The notes under the pieces are model-generated. The model was not told where the DNA came from. It did not search any database and was given only the letters and a program-made list of their open reading frames with translations. Positions 28,942-38,085 of a stretch of DNA of 64,000 nt are shown piece by piece. Numbering within the stretch: position 1 is the stretch's first letter; each line of letters begins with the position of its first letter. A program made the translations under genes and the position numbers. Source of the DNA: Virgibacillus ndiopensis (GTDB lineage Bacteria; Bacillota; Bacilli; Bacillales; Amphibacillaceae). Location: assembly GCF_900187325.1 (NCBI RefSeq), contig NZ_FZMZ01000005.1:372001-436000 (forward strand), given 5' to 3'.

Positions 28942-29655
28942 ATGTCTGAATTGACTGATATTAATGTATTTATTGCATTTGGTGCAGGATTCTTATCGTT
29001 TATCTCACCATGTGTTCTTCCACTATATCCTGCCTTTCTATCGTATATAACTGGTATGAGTGTTAGTGAAATAAAAGAAGAAAATAAGATATTTAACAAA
29101 AAAAGTCTTTTACATACTATATTCTTTTTAGTTGGATTTTCAAGTGTATTTTTAATTCTTGGATTTACCTCATCGTTTGTTGGTGAATTTTTAACTACAT
29201 ACAAAGATATTATAAGACAAATAGGGGCTATAGTAATTGTATTTTTTGGTTTAGTTATTGTTGGTATCTTAAACTTTGAATTTTTGATGAAAGATAAAAA
29301 AATTACATTTAGAAATCGACCAGCGGGTTTTTTCGGCTCATTTATAATTGGTATGGCTTTCTCATTGGGATGGACCCCTTGTATGGGACCAATATTAATG
29401 GTTGTAGTTTCGCTCACAGCAACTCAACCTGATCTTGGAATGATTATGATGATCAGTTATGTGCTAGGCTTTTCATTACCGTTCTTAATTTTATCATTTT
29501 TTATTGGTAAACTTTCATGGATTAAACGGCATAGCCCTCTTTTGCTCAAAATGGGAGGCTATATTATGATCCTGATGGGTATAGCACTATTTTTTGACTG
29601 GATGACAAAACTTACTTCTTTTTTAAATGAATGGTTTGGATTTTCTGGATTCTAG
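28942..29655 (+). CDS. ccdA: Cytochrome c biogenesis protein CcdA
   Basis: CcdA is a DsbD-like membrane protein carrying electrons from cytoplasmic thioredoxin to extracytoplasmic thiol proteins for cytochrome c and spore maturation. The 237-residue protein has about six membrane segments and the two redox cysteines Cys24 (FISPCVLP) and Cys147 (GWTPCMGP). AGGAGG ends at 28935, so ATG 28942 is preferred to ATG 28936. It heads the ccd cluster; unusually, an mrpB-like gene comes between it and ccdB. Confidence 0.95.
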   Translation: MSELTDINVFIAFGAGFLSFISPCVLPLYPAFLSYITGMSVSEIKEENKIFNKKSLLHTIFFLVGFSSVFLILGFTSSFVGEFLTTYKDIIRQIGAIVIVFFGLVIVGILNFEFLMKDKKITFRNRPAGFFGSFIIGMAFSLGWTPCMGPILMVVVSLTATQPDLGMIMMISYVLGFSLPFLILSFFIGKLSWIKRHSPLLLKMGGYIMILMGIALFFDWMTKLTSFLNEWFGFSGF

Positions 29656-29734
29656 TTGTAACACTTATATTAGATTTTTTAAAACTTTTGTATTATTATA
29701 TTAGTTAGAGAAATCAAGGAAGGGACTCGCATTT

Positions 29735-30160
29735 ATGTACAAACCAAATGACCTTATTCTACGGACTACGACATCATTGATTGCCTTTATATTGTTAGGG
29801 TTTGCTATTTATTTATTATTGGCGGGTCATAACTCACCTGGTGGAGGGTTTGTTGGTGGTTTAATGACTGCATCAGCTTTTGTCTTGATGTATATGTCTT
29901 ATGGAATAGAAACAGTTAAAAAAATACTACCTATAAACTTTCGGACATTAATACCAATCGGCTTACTTATAGCTGTTGTAACTGGTGTCGGATCGTTTGC
30001 TTTCAACGAACCATTTTTATCGCACACGTTTGGTTACTTCACATTTCCACTGTTTGGGGAAATTGAGCTTGCAACTGCAATGCTTTTTGATATTGGCGTT
30101 TATGTAACAGTATTGGGAGTAACAATGACGATCATTTTGACCATTGCAAATGATCAATAA
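29735..30160 (+). CDS. Orphan MrpB/MnhB-like antiporter subunit
   Basis: A 141-residue membrane protein matching the MnhB domain of Mrp Na+/H+ antiporters: start NDLILRTTTSLIAFILLGF, then YLLLAGHNSPGGGFVGGL, later IELATAMLFDIGVYVTVLG. About four membrane helices are visible. Mrp complexes normally need six or seven subunits encoded together (mrpA-G), yet here B stands alone between ccdA and ccdB. GGAAGGGA precedes ATG 29735. Its role may be different from the complex, or it may serve a complex encoded elsewhere. This is the only non-ccd gene in the cluster. Confidence 0.88.
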   Translation: MYKPNDLILRTTTSLIAFILLGFAIYLLLAGHNSPGGGFVGGLMTASAFVLMYMSYGIETVKKILPINFRTLIPIGLLIAVVTGVGSFAFNEPFLSHTFGYFTFPLFGEIELATAMLFDIGVYVTVLGVTMTIILTIANDQ

Positions 30161-30184
30161 CTATTGTTGGGGGAAATAATAGAA

Positions 30185-30571
30185 ATGGCAAAGATACTTG
30201 TAGTGGACGATGCAAAATTTATGAGAGTTACATTAGCAACTATACTAAAAAGAGAAAATCATGACATTATCGGAGAAGCAAAAGATGGTGCAGAAGCTGT
30301 AGAACTTTATAAAAACATGGAACCAGATCTAGTTACGATGGATATCACCATGCCAGTTATGAATGGAATTGATGCAATTAAAGAAATTATGAAATATGAT
30401 GAAAAAGCAAAAATTGTTGTATGTTCAGCTATGGGGCAGCAGAAGGTTGTTGTAGAGGCGATTGAAATTGGTGCAAAAGACTTTATTGTTAAGCCGTTTG
30501 ATGAAAATCGAGTACTAGAAACAATAAATCGAGTTTTACATAAAATTGAACCAACTGATACAAAGCTTTAG
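30185..30571 (+). CDS. ccdB: CheY-like response regulator CcdB (YneI)
   Basis: A stand-alone receiver domain of 128 residues: acidic pair Asp8-Asp9 in LVVDDAKFMR, phosphoacceptor Asp53 in LVTMDITMP, the SA switch and the KPF lysine. It has no output domain. ATG 30185 with GGGGGA upstream is preferred to in-frame TTG codons at 30164-30167. Orthologues sit in ccd clusters of Bacillus, where their effect on cytochrome c formation is unclear. Confidence 0.92.
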   Translation: MAKILVVDDAKFMRVTLATILKRENHDIIGEAKDGAEAVELYKNMEPDLVTMDITMPVMNGIDAIKEIMKYDEKAKIVVCSAMGQQKVVVEAIEIGAKDFIVKPFDENRVLETINRVLHKIEPTDTKL

Positions 30572-30595
30572 CACCTTAGAAAGAGTTGATTTAGT

Positions 30596-31072
30596 ATGTT
30601 TTGGGTAATAGCAAGTACAATAGGTGCAGCATGTATGGCTGTTTTGATGATTTTTGTACGGTTAAAAGCAGCCAAGAAACCTGCAAGTGTAAAGAAAATT
30701 ATTTTACCACCTATTTTTATGAGTACAGGTGCACTTATGTTTTTGTTTCCGGAATTTCGTTTAAATGGACAGGAAATAATTGAGGCGTTAGTTTTAGGAA
30801 TTGTCTTCTCCATTTTTCTTATTAAAACATCTAAATTTGAGATAAAAGAGAAGGATATTTATTTAATTCCATCAAAGTCGTTTGTTTTTATTCTTTTTGG
30901 TTTATTACTAGTAAGAATTCTTATTAAGTTAGCAATAGGTAATACTATTTCTTTAGGCGAAACAAGTGGAATGTTTTTTTTACTCGCGTTTGGCATGATT
31001 GTGACATGGCGAGCTGCAATGTTATTTAAATTCAAAAAGCTAGCAAAACAATTAGAATATAAGAGCATATAA
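30596..31072 (+). CDS. ccdC: Membrane protein CcdC (YneJ)
   Basis: A 158-residue protein with about four to five membrane helices (residues 2-20, 37-52, 62-78, 93-112, 124-142) and no known enzymatic motif; it matches B. subtilis CcdC (160). It starts 25 bases after ccdB. The ribosome binding site is weak (AGAAAGAG). The gene ends at a bidirectional terminator shared with yneK. Confidence 0.9.
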   Translation: MFWVIASTIGAACMAVLMIFVRLKAAKKPASVKKIILPPIFMSTGALMFLFPEFRLNGQEIIEALVLGIVFSIFLIKTSKFEIKEKDIYLIPSKSFVFILFGLLLVRILIKLAIGNTISLGETSGMFFLLAFGMIVTWRAAMLFKFKKLAKQLEYKSI

Positions 31073-31104
31073 AAAAGCGGTCACGTTATTGTGAACGCTT
31101 TTTT
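31070..31104. terminator. bidirectional terminator ccdC / yneK
   Basis: AAAAAAGCGgTCAC pairs with GTGAaCGCTTTTTT between the convergent ccdC and yneK genes; A and T runs at both ends. Confidence 0.85.
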
Positions 31105-31553
31105 ATATTTCTGTAGGAATCAGGTGAAAGCTCAAACAATGCTTCATAAGGTGTAACATCTATTTCTTTTTCACGCAATTTTTTCCTTAAAAATTTATGA
31201 TCACGTTTAGGAGTCGCTATAATGTAGCCTTCGATAAGAACATCTTGGGTAATCGTCTTTTGATTTTTATGTAGAGCGACTTCACCTATTTTACTAGCGA
31301 TTTTTTGTCTAGCTACATCTCTAAACAATTCTGGTACTGGAGATACAAGTTCTTCCAGTAATTTTTTTTCATCATCATTCCACATGTGTCTTGTTTTTTC
31401 CATGTAAAACTCTTCCCAGTCAAGTGTAGATTTTCCATCCTCTTTGGGCAAACGTTTTAAAAACTTACGAAACATAAAGAATCCACCAATTGACATTAAG
31501 CTAATTAATAAAATTCCCCATATTACGATTAAATAATCGACAATTACTGACAT
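31086..31553 (-). CDS. yneK: YneK, DUF2621 protein
   Basis: A 155-residue protein with one N-terminal membrane helix (IVIWGILLISLMSIGGFFMF) followed by a soluble part containing MWNDDEKKLLEELVSPVP and a helical segment like the protochlorophyllide-reductase-type PCP_red domain. It has the length and position of B. subtilis YneK. Ribosome binding site GAAGAAGG on the minus strand. Function unknown. Confidence 0.88.
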   Translation of the reverse strand: MSVIVDYLIVIWGILLISLMSIGGFFMFRKFLKRLPKEDGKSTLDWEEFYMEKTRHMWNDDEKKLLEELVSPVPELFRDVARQKIASKIGEVALHKNQKTITQDVLIEGYIIATPKRDHKFLRKKLREKEIDVTPYEALFELSPDSYRNIKKRSQ

Positions 31554-31805
31554 ATAATCACCTTCTTCTCTGACAAAACGATTAAAATTGATAGAATATT
31601 GAATGTAAACAGTACAAAAGATTTATTTTTATCGTTGTTTATAGTAACATTACAAATAATTGGGTAAGAATTTATAATTATTATTTACGATAATACAATT
31701 ATAATAGGAGAAATTGATAGATACAAGCGTCATATTATGATGACTCGGTACATATAAGTATAAAAAGCGATGTTTTTGTTGGTTTTTGCGATAGGGGGTA
31801 ATGTG

Positions 31806-32924
31806 ATGAAGCGTGAATTAAATGAGAACGACAGTAAAAAAAACGATGCAAAAAATCAAAATAGCACAAAACAGTATTTCGATGACGTTACAAGTTTACC
31901 AAAGTTCATGCTTGATTGGGTTGAAGAAAACAGTAATGATTTAATCACAGTATGGGATGAGAGTGGGAAGGTTTGTTTTGTTTCAAAATCAGTTGAACGA
32001 ATACTGGGATACAGTACTACTGAATTGCAAGGAACCTCATGGTATAACAAAATTTCACCAGAAGATGTATCGTATATAAAGTCACATTTTGATGAAAGCA
32101 CAAGTACAAGCCAAACATATAATATAAACATTCGAAATAAAGATGGAAAGTATATATGGACAGAATGTAAAATCGCAAAAATAAAGGTTGATCAAAGTGG
32201 TGACAGCTTTTTCATATCGACATTAAAAGATATTTCTGATAAAAAAGAAGCAGAAGAAATGATGATTCGATCTGAGAAGATGTCAATTGCTGGTCAGTTA
32301 GCTGCTGGTATTGCACATGAAATACGTAATCCACTAACATCAATTAAGGGTTTTTTACAGTTATTACAGGCCGGTGTTAATAGAAAAGAAGAATACTATA
32401 AAATTATGATTGATGAAATTGAAAAAATGGAAACAATAACTTCTGAATTACTATTTATCTCAAAACCTATGACAGATAATAAAAGAGTTGAAAGAGTAGA
32501 TGAAATGATTCGGGATGTAATTTCTCTATTAAAGCCACAGGCGAATCTAAAAAAAATAGAAATCAAATGGGAACAAACAGAATCACCTTCTATTTATTGC
32601 GATCGCTCACAAATAAAACAAGTTTTTATAAATTTGTTAAAAAACGCTACTGAAGCCATGGATGAGAGTGGAAAGATTGAAATAAAAGTCAAAAAAAATA
32701 ATTCACAAATAATCATTGAGTTCATTGATGAAGGATCTGGTATACCAGAGGAAATAATACATAAGCTTGGTGAACCTTTTTTTACAACTAAACAAAACGG
32801 TACAGGGTTAGGACTTATGATAACTACTCAAATATTAGAAAAACATGATGCGAAGCTAGAAATAATAAAGAACAAAATAAAGGGAAGTACGTTTAGAATA
32901 ATAATGCGAGAACATACGGAATAA
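31806..32924 (+). CDS. Orphan PAS-domain histidine kinase (sporulation-kinase-like)
   Basis: A 372-residue soluble sensor kinase. Residues about 35-145 form a PAS domain (TVWDESGKVCFVSKSVERI, LGYSTTELQGTSWY) with a PAC-like end. The HisKA box IAHEIRNPLTSIKGF has His171, and the HATPase domain has an N-box (LLKNATEAMDES), FIDEGSGIP and GTGLGLMI. AGGGGG precedes ATG 31806. No response regulator lies beside it. The H-box resembles the KinA-KinE group feeding the Spo0F-Spo0A phosphorelay, so it may be a sporulation kinase; the target is inferred. Confidence 0.85.
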   Translation: MKRELNENDSKKNDAKNQNSTKQYFDDVTSLPKFMLDWVEENSNDLITVWDESGKVCFVSKSVERILGYSTTELQGTSWYNKISPEDVSYIKSHFDESTSTSQTYNINIRNKDGKYIWTECKIAKIKVDQSGDSFFISTLKDISDKKEAEEMMIRSEKMSIAGQLAAGIAHEIRNPLTSIKGFLQLLQAGVNRKEEYYKIMIDEIEKMETITSELLFISKPMTDNKRVERVDEMIRDVISLLKPQANLKKIEIKWEQTESPSIYCDRSQIKQVFINLLKNATEAMDESGKIEIKVKKNNSQIIIEFIDEGSGIPEEIIHKLGEPFFTTKQNGTGLGLMITTQILEKHDAKLEIIKNKIKGSTFRIIMREHTE

Positions 32925-32982
32925 TTTTAATTACTTAATTCATTATAAATAATACATTTCCTTGTTAGATTGATTGATTTTT

Positions 32983-33020
32983 TGGGCACTCCACGGCATG
33001 ATTGAACGGAGTGTCTTTTG
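32983..33020 (+). terminator. probable kinase-gene terminator
   Basis: GGCACTCC pairs with GGAGTGTC, followed by TTTTG, 60 bases after the kinase stop. Confidence 0.6.
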
Positions 33021-33092
33021 TTTGACGTTTAGATCCCGAATTATGCCGACAATTTTAGCTTCTAGAAACTGGCTACTTTTTAAATGTATAAC

Positions 33093-33113
33093 CATCAATT
33101 CTTTGAATTGATG
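33093..33113. repeat. palindrome upstream of citB
   Basis: CATCAATTC-TTT-GAATTGATG, a perfect 9-bp inverted repeat, seven bases before the CcpC-like box. No T run follows, so an operator or a short hairpin is more likely than a terminator. Confidence 0.6.
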
Positions 33114-33119
33114 ATATGT

Positions 33120-33186
33120 ATAAGTAATACTTATCAGATTAAATAAGTTTTTAATATAGGTTGACAAGTTCTTAAATAATTGTTTT
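33120..33186 (+). promoter_or_regulatory. citB control region: CcpC-like box and promoter
   Basis: 33120-33134 reads ATAAGTAATACTTAT, an exact fit to the CcpC dyad ATAA-N7-TTAT known upstream of B. subtilis citB. About 27 bases downstream comes TTGACA (33161-33166), with TTTATA or TTATAG as -10 at 33184-33190. The dyad centre would lie about 70 bases before the transcript start, close to the B. subtilis arrangement. The 384-base gap between the kinase gene and citB holds, besides these, the kinase terminator and the palindrome. Confidence 0.65.
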
Positions 33187-33308
33187 ATAGATTGATTTCC
33201 TTTAAGATAAATAGGTAAAGAGAAACTTTATGATGTCTAAAATTCGAACACTTAGGGAATGTCGAAATTATAGACAATAATAGTTTGACTGAAAGGGGTA
33301 AGACTTAC

Positions 33309-36017
33309 ATGGCAAATAATACGTTTAATGCTAAAAAGCAATTTGAACTGAATGGTAAAACGTATAATTACTATCAATTAAAAGAGCTTGAAGAAGCAGG
33401 CTTGGGTAAAGTATCACGTTTACCATTTTCCATTCGAGTTCTACTTGAATCGCTTATACGCCAACATGATGGACGTGTAATTAAAGATGAGCATGTAAAA
33501 GGATTAACAAAATGGGGAACAAAAGAAGGGGATGGAGTAGACGTACCATTTAAACCTTCTCGTGTAATTTTACAGGATTTCACTGGCGTTCCTGCAGTAG
33601 TTGACCTTGCTTCATTACGTAAGGCAATGGTTGATATGGGTGGAGAACCAGACAAAATTAATCCTGAAGTACCAGTTGATTTAGTTATCGACCACTCTGT
33701 TCAGGTTGATCAGTACGGAAGTTCAAATGCACTTAAAGCTAACATGGAGCTTGAATTTGAACGAAATGCGGAGCGTTATGAATTTTTAAATTGGGCGCAA
33801 AAAGCATTTGAAAATTACCGTGCCGTACCACCTGCTACAGGTATTGTTCACCAAGTAAACTTAGAATACATTGCAAATGTTGTTCATGGTTTAGAAAATG
33901 AAGACGGAAGCTATGATGCATTCCCAGACACTTTAGTAGGGACTGACTCACATACGACAATGATTAACGGTCTAGGTGTACTTGGATGGGGTGTAGGTGG
34001 AATTGAAGCTGAAGCAGGAATGCTAGGTCAACCATCCTATTTCCCGGCACCAGAAGTAATCGGTGTTAAATTTACTGGAAGCTTTCCACAAGGAACTACA
34101 GCTACAGACTTGGCATTAAAAGTTACACAAGTTCTTCGTGAACAAAATGTAGTTGGTAAATTTGTTGAATATTTCGGCCCAGGGCTAAAAGATATGCCGC
34201 TTGCTGATCGTGCAACAATCTCAAACATGGCTCCTGAATATGGTGCAACATGTGGATTCTTCCCAGTAGATGATGAATCACTTAACTACTTACGTCTAAC
34301 TGGACGTAGTGAAGATCATATTGCTTTGGTAGAAAAATATTGTAAAGAAAATGATCTATGGTATTCATCTGATCAAGCGGATCCTGAATATACACAACTA
34401 GTTGAAATTAATCTATCAGAATTAGAACCAAATCTATCAGGTCCAAAACGTCCACAAGATTTAATTTCGTTATCAAATATGAAAAAAGAATTCAACAAAG
34501 CTGTTACTGCACCTGAAGGTAACCAAGGTTTTGGTATGGACAAATCAGAATTCGACAAAGAAGCTATTGTTGAACATCCAAACGGTAAAACTTCTGTTAT
34601 GAAGACAGGTGCACTTGCAATTGCTGCAATTACATCTTGTACGAATACATCAAATCCATACGTAATGCTTGGAGCAGGGCTCGTTGCAAAAAAAGCTGTT
34701 GAAAAAGGATTAGTTGTTCCTGAATATGTAAAAACATCATTGGCACCAGGCTCTAAAGTTGTAACACGTTATCTTGACGATTCTGGATTACAGCAATACC
34801 TTGATCAATTAGGATTTAATTTAGTTGGTTATGGTTGTACAACATGTATCGGTAACTCCGGTCCATTACGTGAAGAAATTGAAGAAGCAATATCTAAAAG
34901 TGATCTAACCGTCTCTTCTGTACTATCTGGTAATCGCAACTTTGAAGGTCGTATTCATCCACTTGTTAAAGCTAACTATCTAGCATCTCCACCATTGGTA
35001 GTTGCGTATGCGTTAGCAGGAACAGTAGATATCGACTTAACAAAAGAAGCATTAGGTAAAGACAAAGACGGAAATGATATCTACATGAAGGATATCTGGC
35101 CAACTATGGATGAAATTAAAGAACAAGTACAACAAGTAGTTACACCAGAAATTTTCCGTAAAGAGTACGAAAATGTATTTAATTCTAATGAAAAATGGAA
35201 TGAAATTGATACAACTGATGAACCATTGTTCAAGTGGGATAGCGAATCAACTTACATTCAAAATCCTCCATTCTTTGAAGGATTGTCAAAAGAAGCTGGT
35301 TCTGTAAACCCTTTAAACAATCTTCGTGCAATTGGTAAATTTGGTGATTCTGTAACAACTGACCATATTTCTCCGGCTGGAGCAATTGCTAAAGATATGC
35401 CAGCAGGACAATATTTACAAGATAAAAATGTTTCACCAAGAAACTTTAACTCATACGGTTCACGTCGTGGTAATCACGAAGTAATGATGCGTGGTACATT
35501 TGCGAATATCCGTATCCGTAACCTATTAGCACCAGGAACAGAAGGTGGCTATACAACATATTGGCCAACAGATGAAGTAATGCCGATCTATGATGCTGCT
35601 ATGAAATACCAACAAGATGGTACTGGCTTAATTGTTATGGGTGGAAAAGATTATGGAATGGGTTCTTCTCGTGACTGGGCCGCAAAAGGTACAAACTTAC
35701 TTGGAATTAAAACAGTTATTGCTGAAAGCTTCGAGCGTATCCACCGTTCTAACCTAGTTATGATGGGAGTTCTTCCGTTACAATTTGAAAAAGGTGAAAA
35801 TGCTGAGAAACTTGGATTAACTGGTAAAGAATCATTTAACGTGGAAATTGACGAAAATGTTAAGCCACATGACCTTGTGAAAGTTACAGCAGTTGACGAA
35901 GAAGGTAAGACGACTGAATTTAAAGCTATTGCACGTTTTGATAGTGAAGTAGAAATTGACTACTATCGTCACGGTGGTATTTTACAAATGGTACTACGTA
36001 ACAAATTAGAAGCGTAA
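33309..36017 (+). CDS. citB: Aconitate hydratase (aconitase)
   Basis: Aconitase isomerises citrate and isocitrate in the TCA cycle and can bind RNA under iron limitation. The 902-residue protein has the 4Fe-4S ligands Cys444 (TSCTNTSNP), Cys510 and Cys513 ([11 protein letters not shown]). It also has the substrate-site motifs [13 protein letters not shown], and in the swivelling domain [15 protein letters not shown] and [14 protein letters not shown] 33309 with AAAGGGG is preferred to an in-frame TTG at 33285. It is transcribed alone, with a CcpC-like box upstream and a terminator downstream. Confidence 0.97.
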   Translation: MANNTFNAKKQFELNGKTYNYYQLKELEEAGLGKVSRLPFSIRVLLESLIRQHDGRVIKDEHVKGLTKWGTKEGDGVDVPFKPSRVILQDFTGVPAVVDLASLRKAMVDMGGEPDKINPEVPVDLVIDHSVQVDQYGSSNALKANMELEFERNAERYEFLNWAQKAFENYRAVPPATGIVHQVNLEYIANVVHGLENEDGSYDAFPDTLVGTDSHTTMINGLGVLGWGVGGIEAEAGMLGQPSYFPAPEVIGVKFTGSFPQGTTATDLALKVTQVLREQNVVGKFVEYFGPGLKDMPLADRATISNMAPEYGATCGFFPVDDESLNYLRLTGRSEDHIALVEKYCKENDLWYSSDQADPEYTQLVEINLSELEPNLSGPKRPQDLISLSNMKKEFNKAVTAPEGNQGFGMDKSEFDKEAIVEHPNGKTSVMKTGALAIAAITSCTNTSNPYVMLGAGLVAKKAVEKGLVVPEYVKTSLAPGSKVVTRYLDDSGLQQYLDQLGFNLVGYGCTTCIGNSGPLREEIEEAISKSDLTVSSVLSGNRNFEGRIHPLVKANYLASPPLVVAYALAGTVDIDLTKEALGKDKDGNDIYMKDIWPTMDEIKEQVQQVVTPEIFRKEYENVFNSNEKWNEIDTTDEPLFKWDSESTYIQNPPFFEGLSKEAGSVNPLNNLRAIGKFGDSVTTDHISPAGAIAKDMPAGQYLQDKNVSPRNFNSYGSRRGNHEVMMRGTFANIRIRNLLAPGTEGGYTTYWPTDEVMPIYDAAMKYQQDGTGLIVMGGKDYGMGSSRDWAAKGTNLLGIKTVIAESFERIHRSNLVMMGVLPLQFEKGENAEKLGLTGKESFNVEIDENVKPHDLVKVTAVDEEGKTTEFKAIARFDSEVEIDYYRHGGILQMVLRNKLEA

Positions 36018-36035
36018 TTAAATGATAAATATCCT

Positions 36036-36075
36036 TAAAGACCTTACATTTTCTAATGTGAGGTCTTAATTTTTG
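36036..36075 (+). terminator. citB terminator
   Basis: AAGACCTTACAT pairs with ATGTGAGGTCTT, followed by AATTTTT. Confidence 0.85.
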
Positions 36076-36795
36076 ACAAAATATCATAATTAGCTATTGT
36101 CTATTTTTTGAATAATTAACAGAATAGCTTTACAAATACGTTGAGCATAAATAACATGAAACTATGATCACTTTTTATTTTTTATGGAATTAACGAATGT
36201 GTGATACAATTCTATTTGGCAATATAAACATACGTATTCCTTGTATCATCATTGATGGGTATAATAGGATAAATCTTGGGAATTATTATTAGTGAATATA
36301 TCTATTTTAAATATACATTCATAACGGCTTATCAATCGGAATAGCATGTAGTATGAATCTTTTATTGTTCGTACATAATTATTTGATTTGCTCATTATAA
36401 ATTTTGCTTACACGCATAGTATGTTGCATTTTATAGAAATTACGACATAACAGCAACGTGATTTCCGCTTCGGGCAGTCGCGCACCTTAGGCTATCTAGT
36501 TAAGTTGCGATGACATAAGATTAACCATTTGATAAAGCAACAATCTTCTAGAAATCAGCCTAAATTTTTAATCCTTACCAAATATTTTGGTAACTTTTTT
36601 AATCTTTATTCTAGCAAAACGTTAGTTTTATTCAAAAAAATTTATTTATTACATTGTTTGATTTTCAATAGAATGGACGTCTGTTTGTATAGACATGTCA
36701 ACTTTATTGGAAAATCAGCAAGATTATGGTGTTCTTTCATTATCGCAAAATTAGCTTTTTAGTAGGAAACATAATTCAAATTAAGGAGAGGCACT
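36076..36795. other. 720-base gap with a GC-richer island
   Basis: No supported gene lies here. An open frame of 77 codons at 36529-36762 has no ribosome binding site and an odd composition, so I leave it out. About 36446-36515 is clearly richer in G and C than its surroundings (TTCCGCTTCGGGCAGTCGCG) and is bounded by short inverted arms GCAAC and GTTGC. It may be a copy of a small dispersed repeat. B. subtilis has sspO next to citB; I see no such gene here. Confidence 0.4.
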
Positions 36796-37389
36796 ATGGT
36801 TAAGAGGATACTTGGAATAGCGGTTATAGTAGGTCTAGCAGGGGCAGTTATATTTAATTTGGTGAATTTAAATAAAGAAAAGTCTGCTAAAAAGGACGAA
36901 ACAAATGTTGTTAATGTAAGTGGCGATACAGGTGCTGAAGGCTCTGCAATTGTTCCACCAGGAAAATCCGGAATTGAACCGGGAAATACGGCTCCCGACT
37001 TTCAACTTAAAACACTTGCGGGTGAAACAATAAAATTGTCTGATCTACGAGGTAAAAAAGTAATGGTAAACTTTTGGGCTACTTGGTGTCCGCCGTGTAA
37101 AGAAGAAATGCCTGAAATACAGCGGTTTTATGAGAAATATAAAGATGAAATTAAAATAATTGCTGTAAATACGGAATCAAATGTAGGTAAAGTAAGAAAG
37201 TTTGTCGATGAATATGGTTATTCGTTTTCTGTACTACTAGATAAAGATATGAGTGTTAGTGACAACTACATGGTATCTGCATTACCAACTACTTATTTTA
37301 TCGGTACAGATGGTAAAATCCAACAACAAAGAAAGGTTGGACCAATGACTTATGATTATATGGTCGAAATGCTCCACACATTAAAATAA
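36796..37389 (+). CDS. TlpA/ResA-like membrane-anchored thioredoxin
   Basis: A 197-residue extracytoplasmic thiol-disulfide protein. Residues 4-23 form an N-terminal membrane anchor, about 25-60 a flexible linker, then a TlpA-like thioredoxin fold (APDFQLKTLAG) with active site WCPPC at Cys98 and Cys101 and the cis-Pro region SALPTTYFIG. AAGGAGAG precedes ATG 36796. It corresponds in position to yneN and in type to ResA, which reduces apocytochrome c using electrons from CcdA. The fbpB-like gene follows with no terminator between. Confidence 0.9.
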   Translation: MVKRILGIAVIVGLAGAVIFNLVNLNKEKSAKKDETNVVNVSGDTGAEGSAIVPPGKSGIEPGNTAPDFQLKTLAGETIKLSDLRGKKVMVNFWATWCPPCKEEMPEIQRFYEKYKDEIKIIAVNTESNVGKVRKFVDEYGYSFSVLLDKDMSVSDNYMVSALPTTYFIGTDGKIQQQRKVGPMTYDYMVEMLHTLK

Positions 37390-37444
37390 AATTATAAATT
37401 TTGGAAGAAATGGTGATACTGCTTATAAAAAGGAGTGGATTGCT

Positions 37445-37588
37445 ATTTCTTTAAAACGTAGACTTTCGTTTGATGAATTAGTCAGAGAAAACCGCAAGCA
37501 AATTTTACAGGATCAAACCTTATTAGAAAAGATTGAGCAAAATTTAGAAATGAAGCGAAATCAAACAATAAAAAAAGTTGGCAGGTAA
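37445..37588 (+). CDS. FbpB-like small basic protein with an ATT start
   Basis: A 47-codon gene overlooked by standard gene calls. The frame reads SLKRRLSFDELVRENRKQ, then LLEKIEQNLEMKRNQ to TAA 37586. This is the pattern of the Fur-regulated basic protein FbpB family (SFDELVxxN). AAAAAGGAG lies at 37427-37435, 9 bases before ATT at 37445, which aligns with the Met of relatives starting MSLKRR as I remember them. No ATG, GTG or TTG occurs in frame between the upstream stop at 37382 and this point. Either AUU initiation is used or the start has been lost. It follows the TlpA-like gene and has its own terminator. A Fur box is not seen. Confidence 0.6.
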   Translation: MSLKRRLSFDELVRENRKQILQDQTLLEKIEQNLEMKRNQTIKKVGR

Positions 37589-37601
37589 TTACACATTTTA
37601 G

Positions 37602-37647
37602 GGCTTTCCTATCGAATTAACTTTGGTAGGTAGGCTCTTTTTTTGTA
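37602..37647 (+). terminator. terminator after the TlpA-FbpB unit
   Basis: GGGCTTTCCTATC pairs (with G-U pairs) with GGTAGGTAGGCTC, followed by seven T. Confidence 0.75.
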
Positions 37648-37715
37648 TATATTTAAGTATAGTATATTTACTTCTGTAGAAAATAGTGAAGACTAATTTA
37701 GAAAGGAGACTTTAT

Positions 37716-37958
37716 ATGCCAGATAAATATACGAATAAACCTAAGCCGGATGATCGTAGTGATAATGTAGAGAAGTTGCAGGATATGGTCCAAGACACTA
37801 TACAGAATATAGAAAAAGCACACGATACGATACAATTTTCATCCGGGGAAGAAAAGGAAAAAATCGAAGCGAAAAACAAACGACGTGAGGAAGCAATAGA
37901 AGGTATGCGACGAGAAATTAAAGACGAAGCCAATCATAATGAGCAAAATTATAGTTAA
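37716..37958 (+). CDS. tlp: Small acid-soluble spore protein Tlp
   Basis: Tlp is a minor spore-core protein made in the forespore. The 80-residue product has the family core KPDDRSDNVEKLQDMVQ and the helical tail KRREEAIEGMRREIKDE; B. subtilis Tlp has 83 residues. GAAAGGAG precedes ATG 37716, which is preferred to an in-frame ATG at 37686. Forespore sigma control is expected, but no convincing sigma-G promoter was found. A strong terminator follows. Confidence 0.93.
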   Translation: MPDKYTNKPKPDDRSDNVEKLQDMVQDTIQNIEKAHDTIQFSSGEEKEKIEAKNKRREEAIEGMRREIKDEANHNEQNYS

Positions 37959-37963
37959 TTGTA

Positions 37964-37998
37964 CAACAACCTCAAATCATTTGATTTGAGGTTGTTTC
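37964..37998 (+). terminator. tlp terminator
   Basis: ACAACCTCAAATCA pairs perfectly with TGATTTGAGGTTGT, followed by TTTC. Confidence 0.85.
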
Positions 37999-38085
37999 AA
38001 TATTCATAAGCAAAGTTTCTTTTTACATTAGTTGCTTATGATAAAATAGTTGCTGATAGATACACGTTAAGAGGAGGAATTACAA

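Noticed and set aside
36529-36762. 77-codon open frame between citB and the TlpA-like gene
   Set aside because: No ribosome binding site, composition unlike neighbouring proteins, no recognisable pattern; treated as chance.
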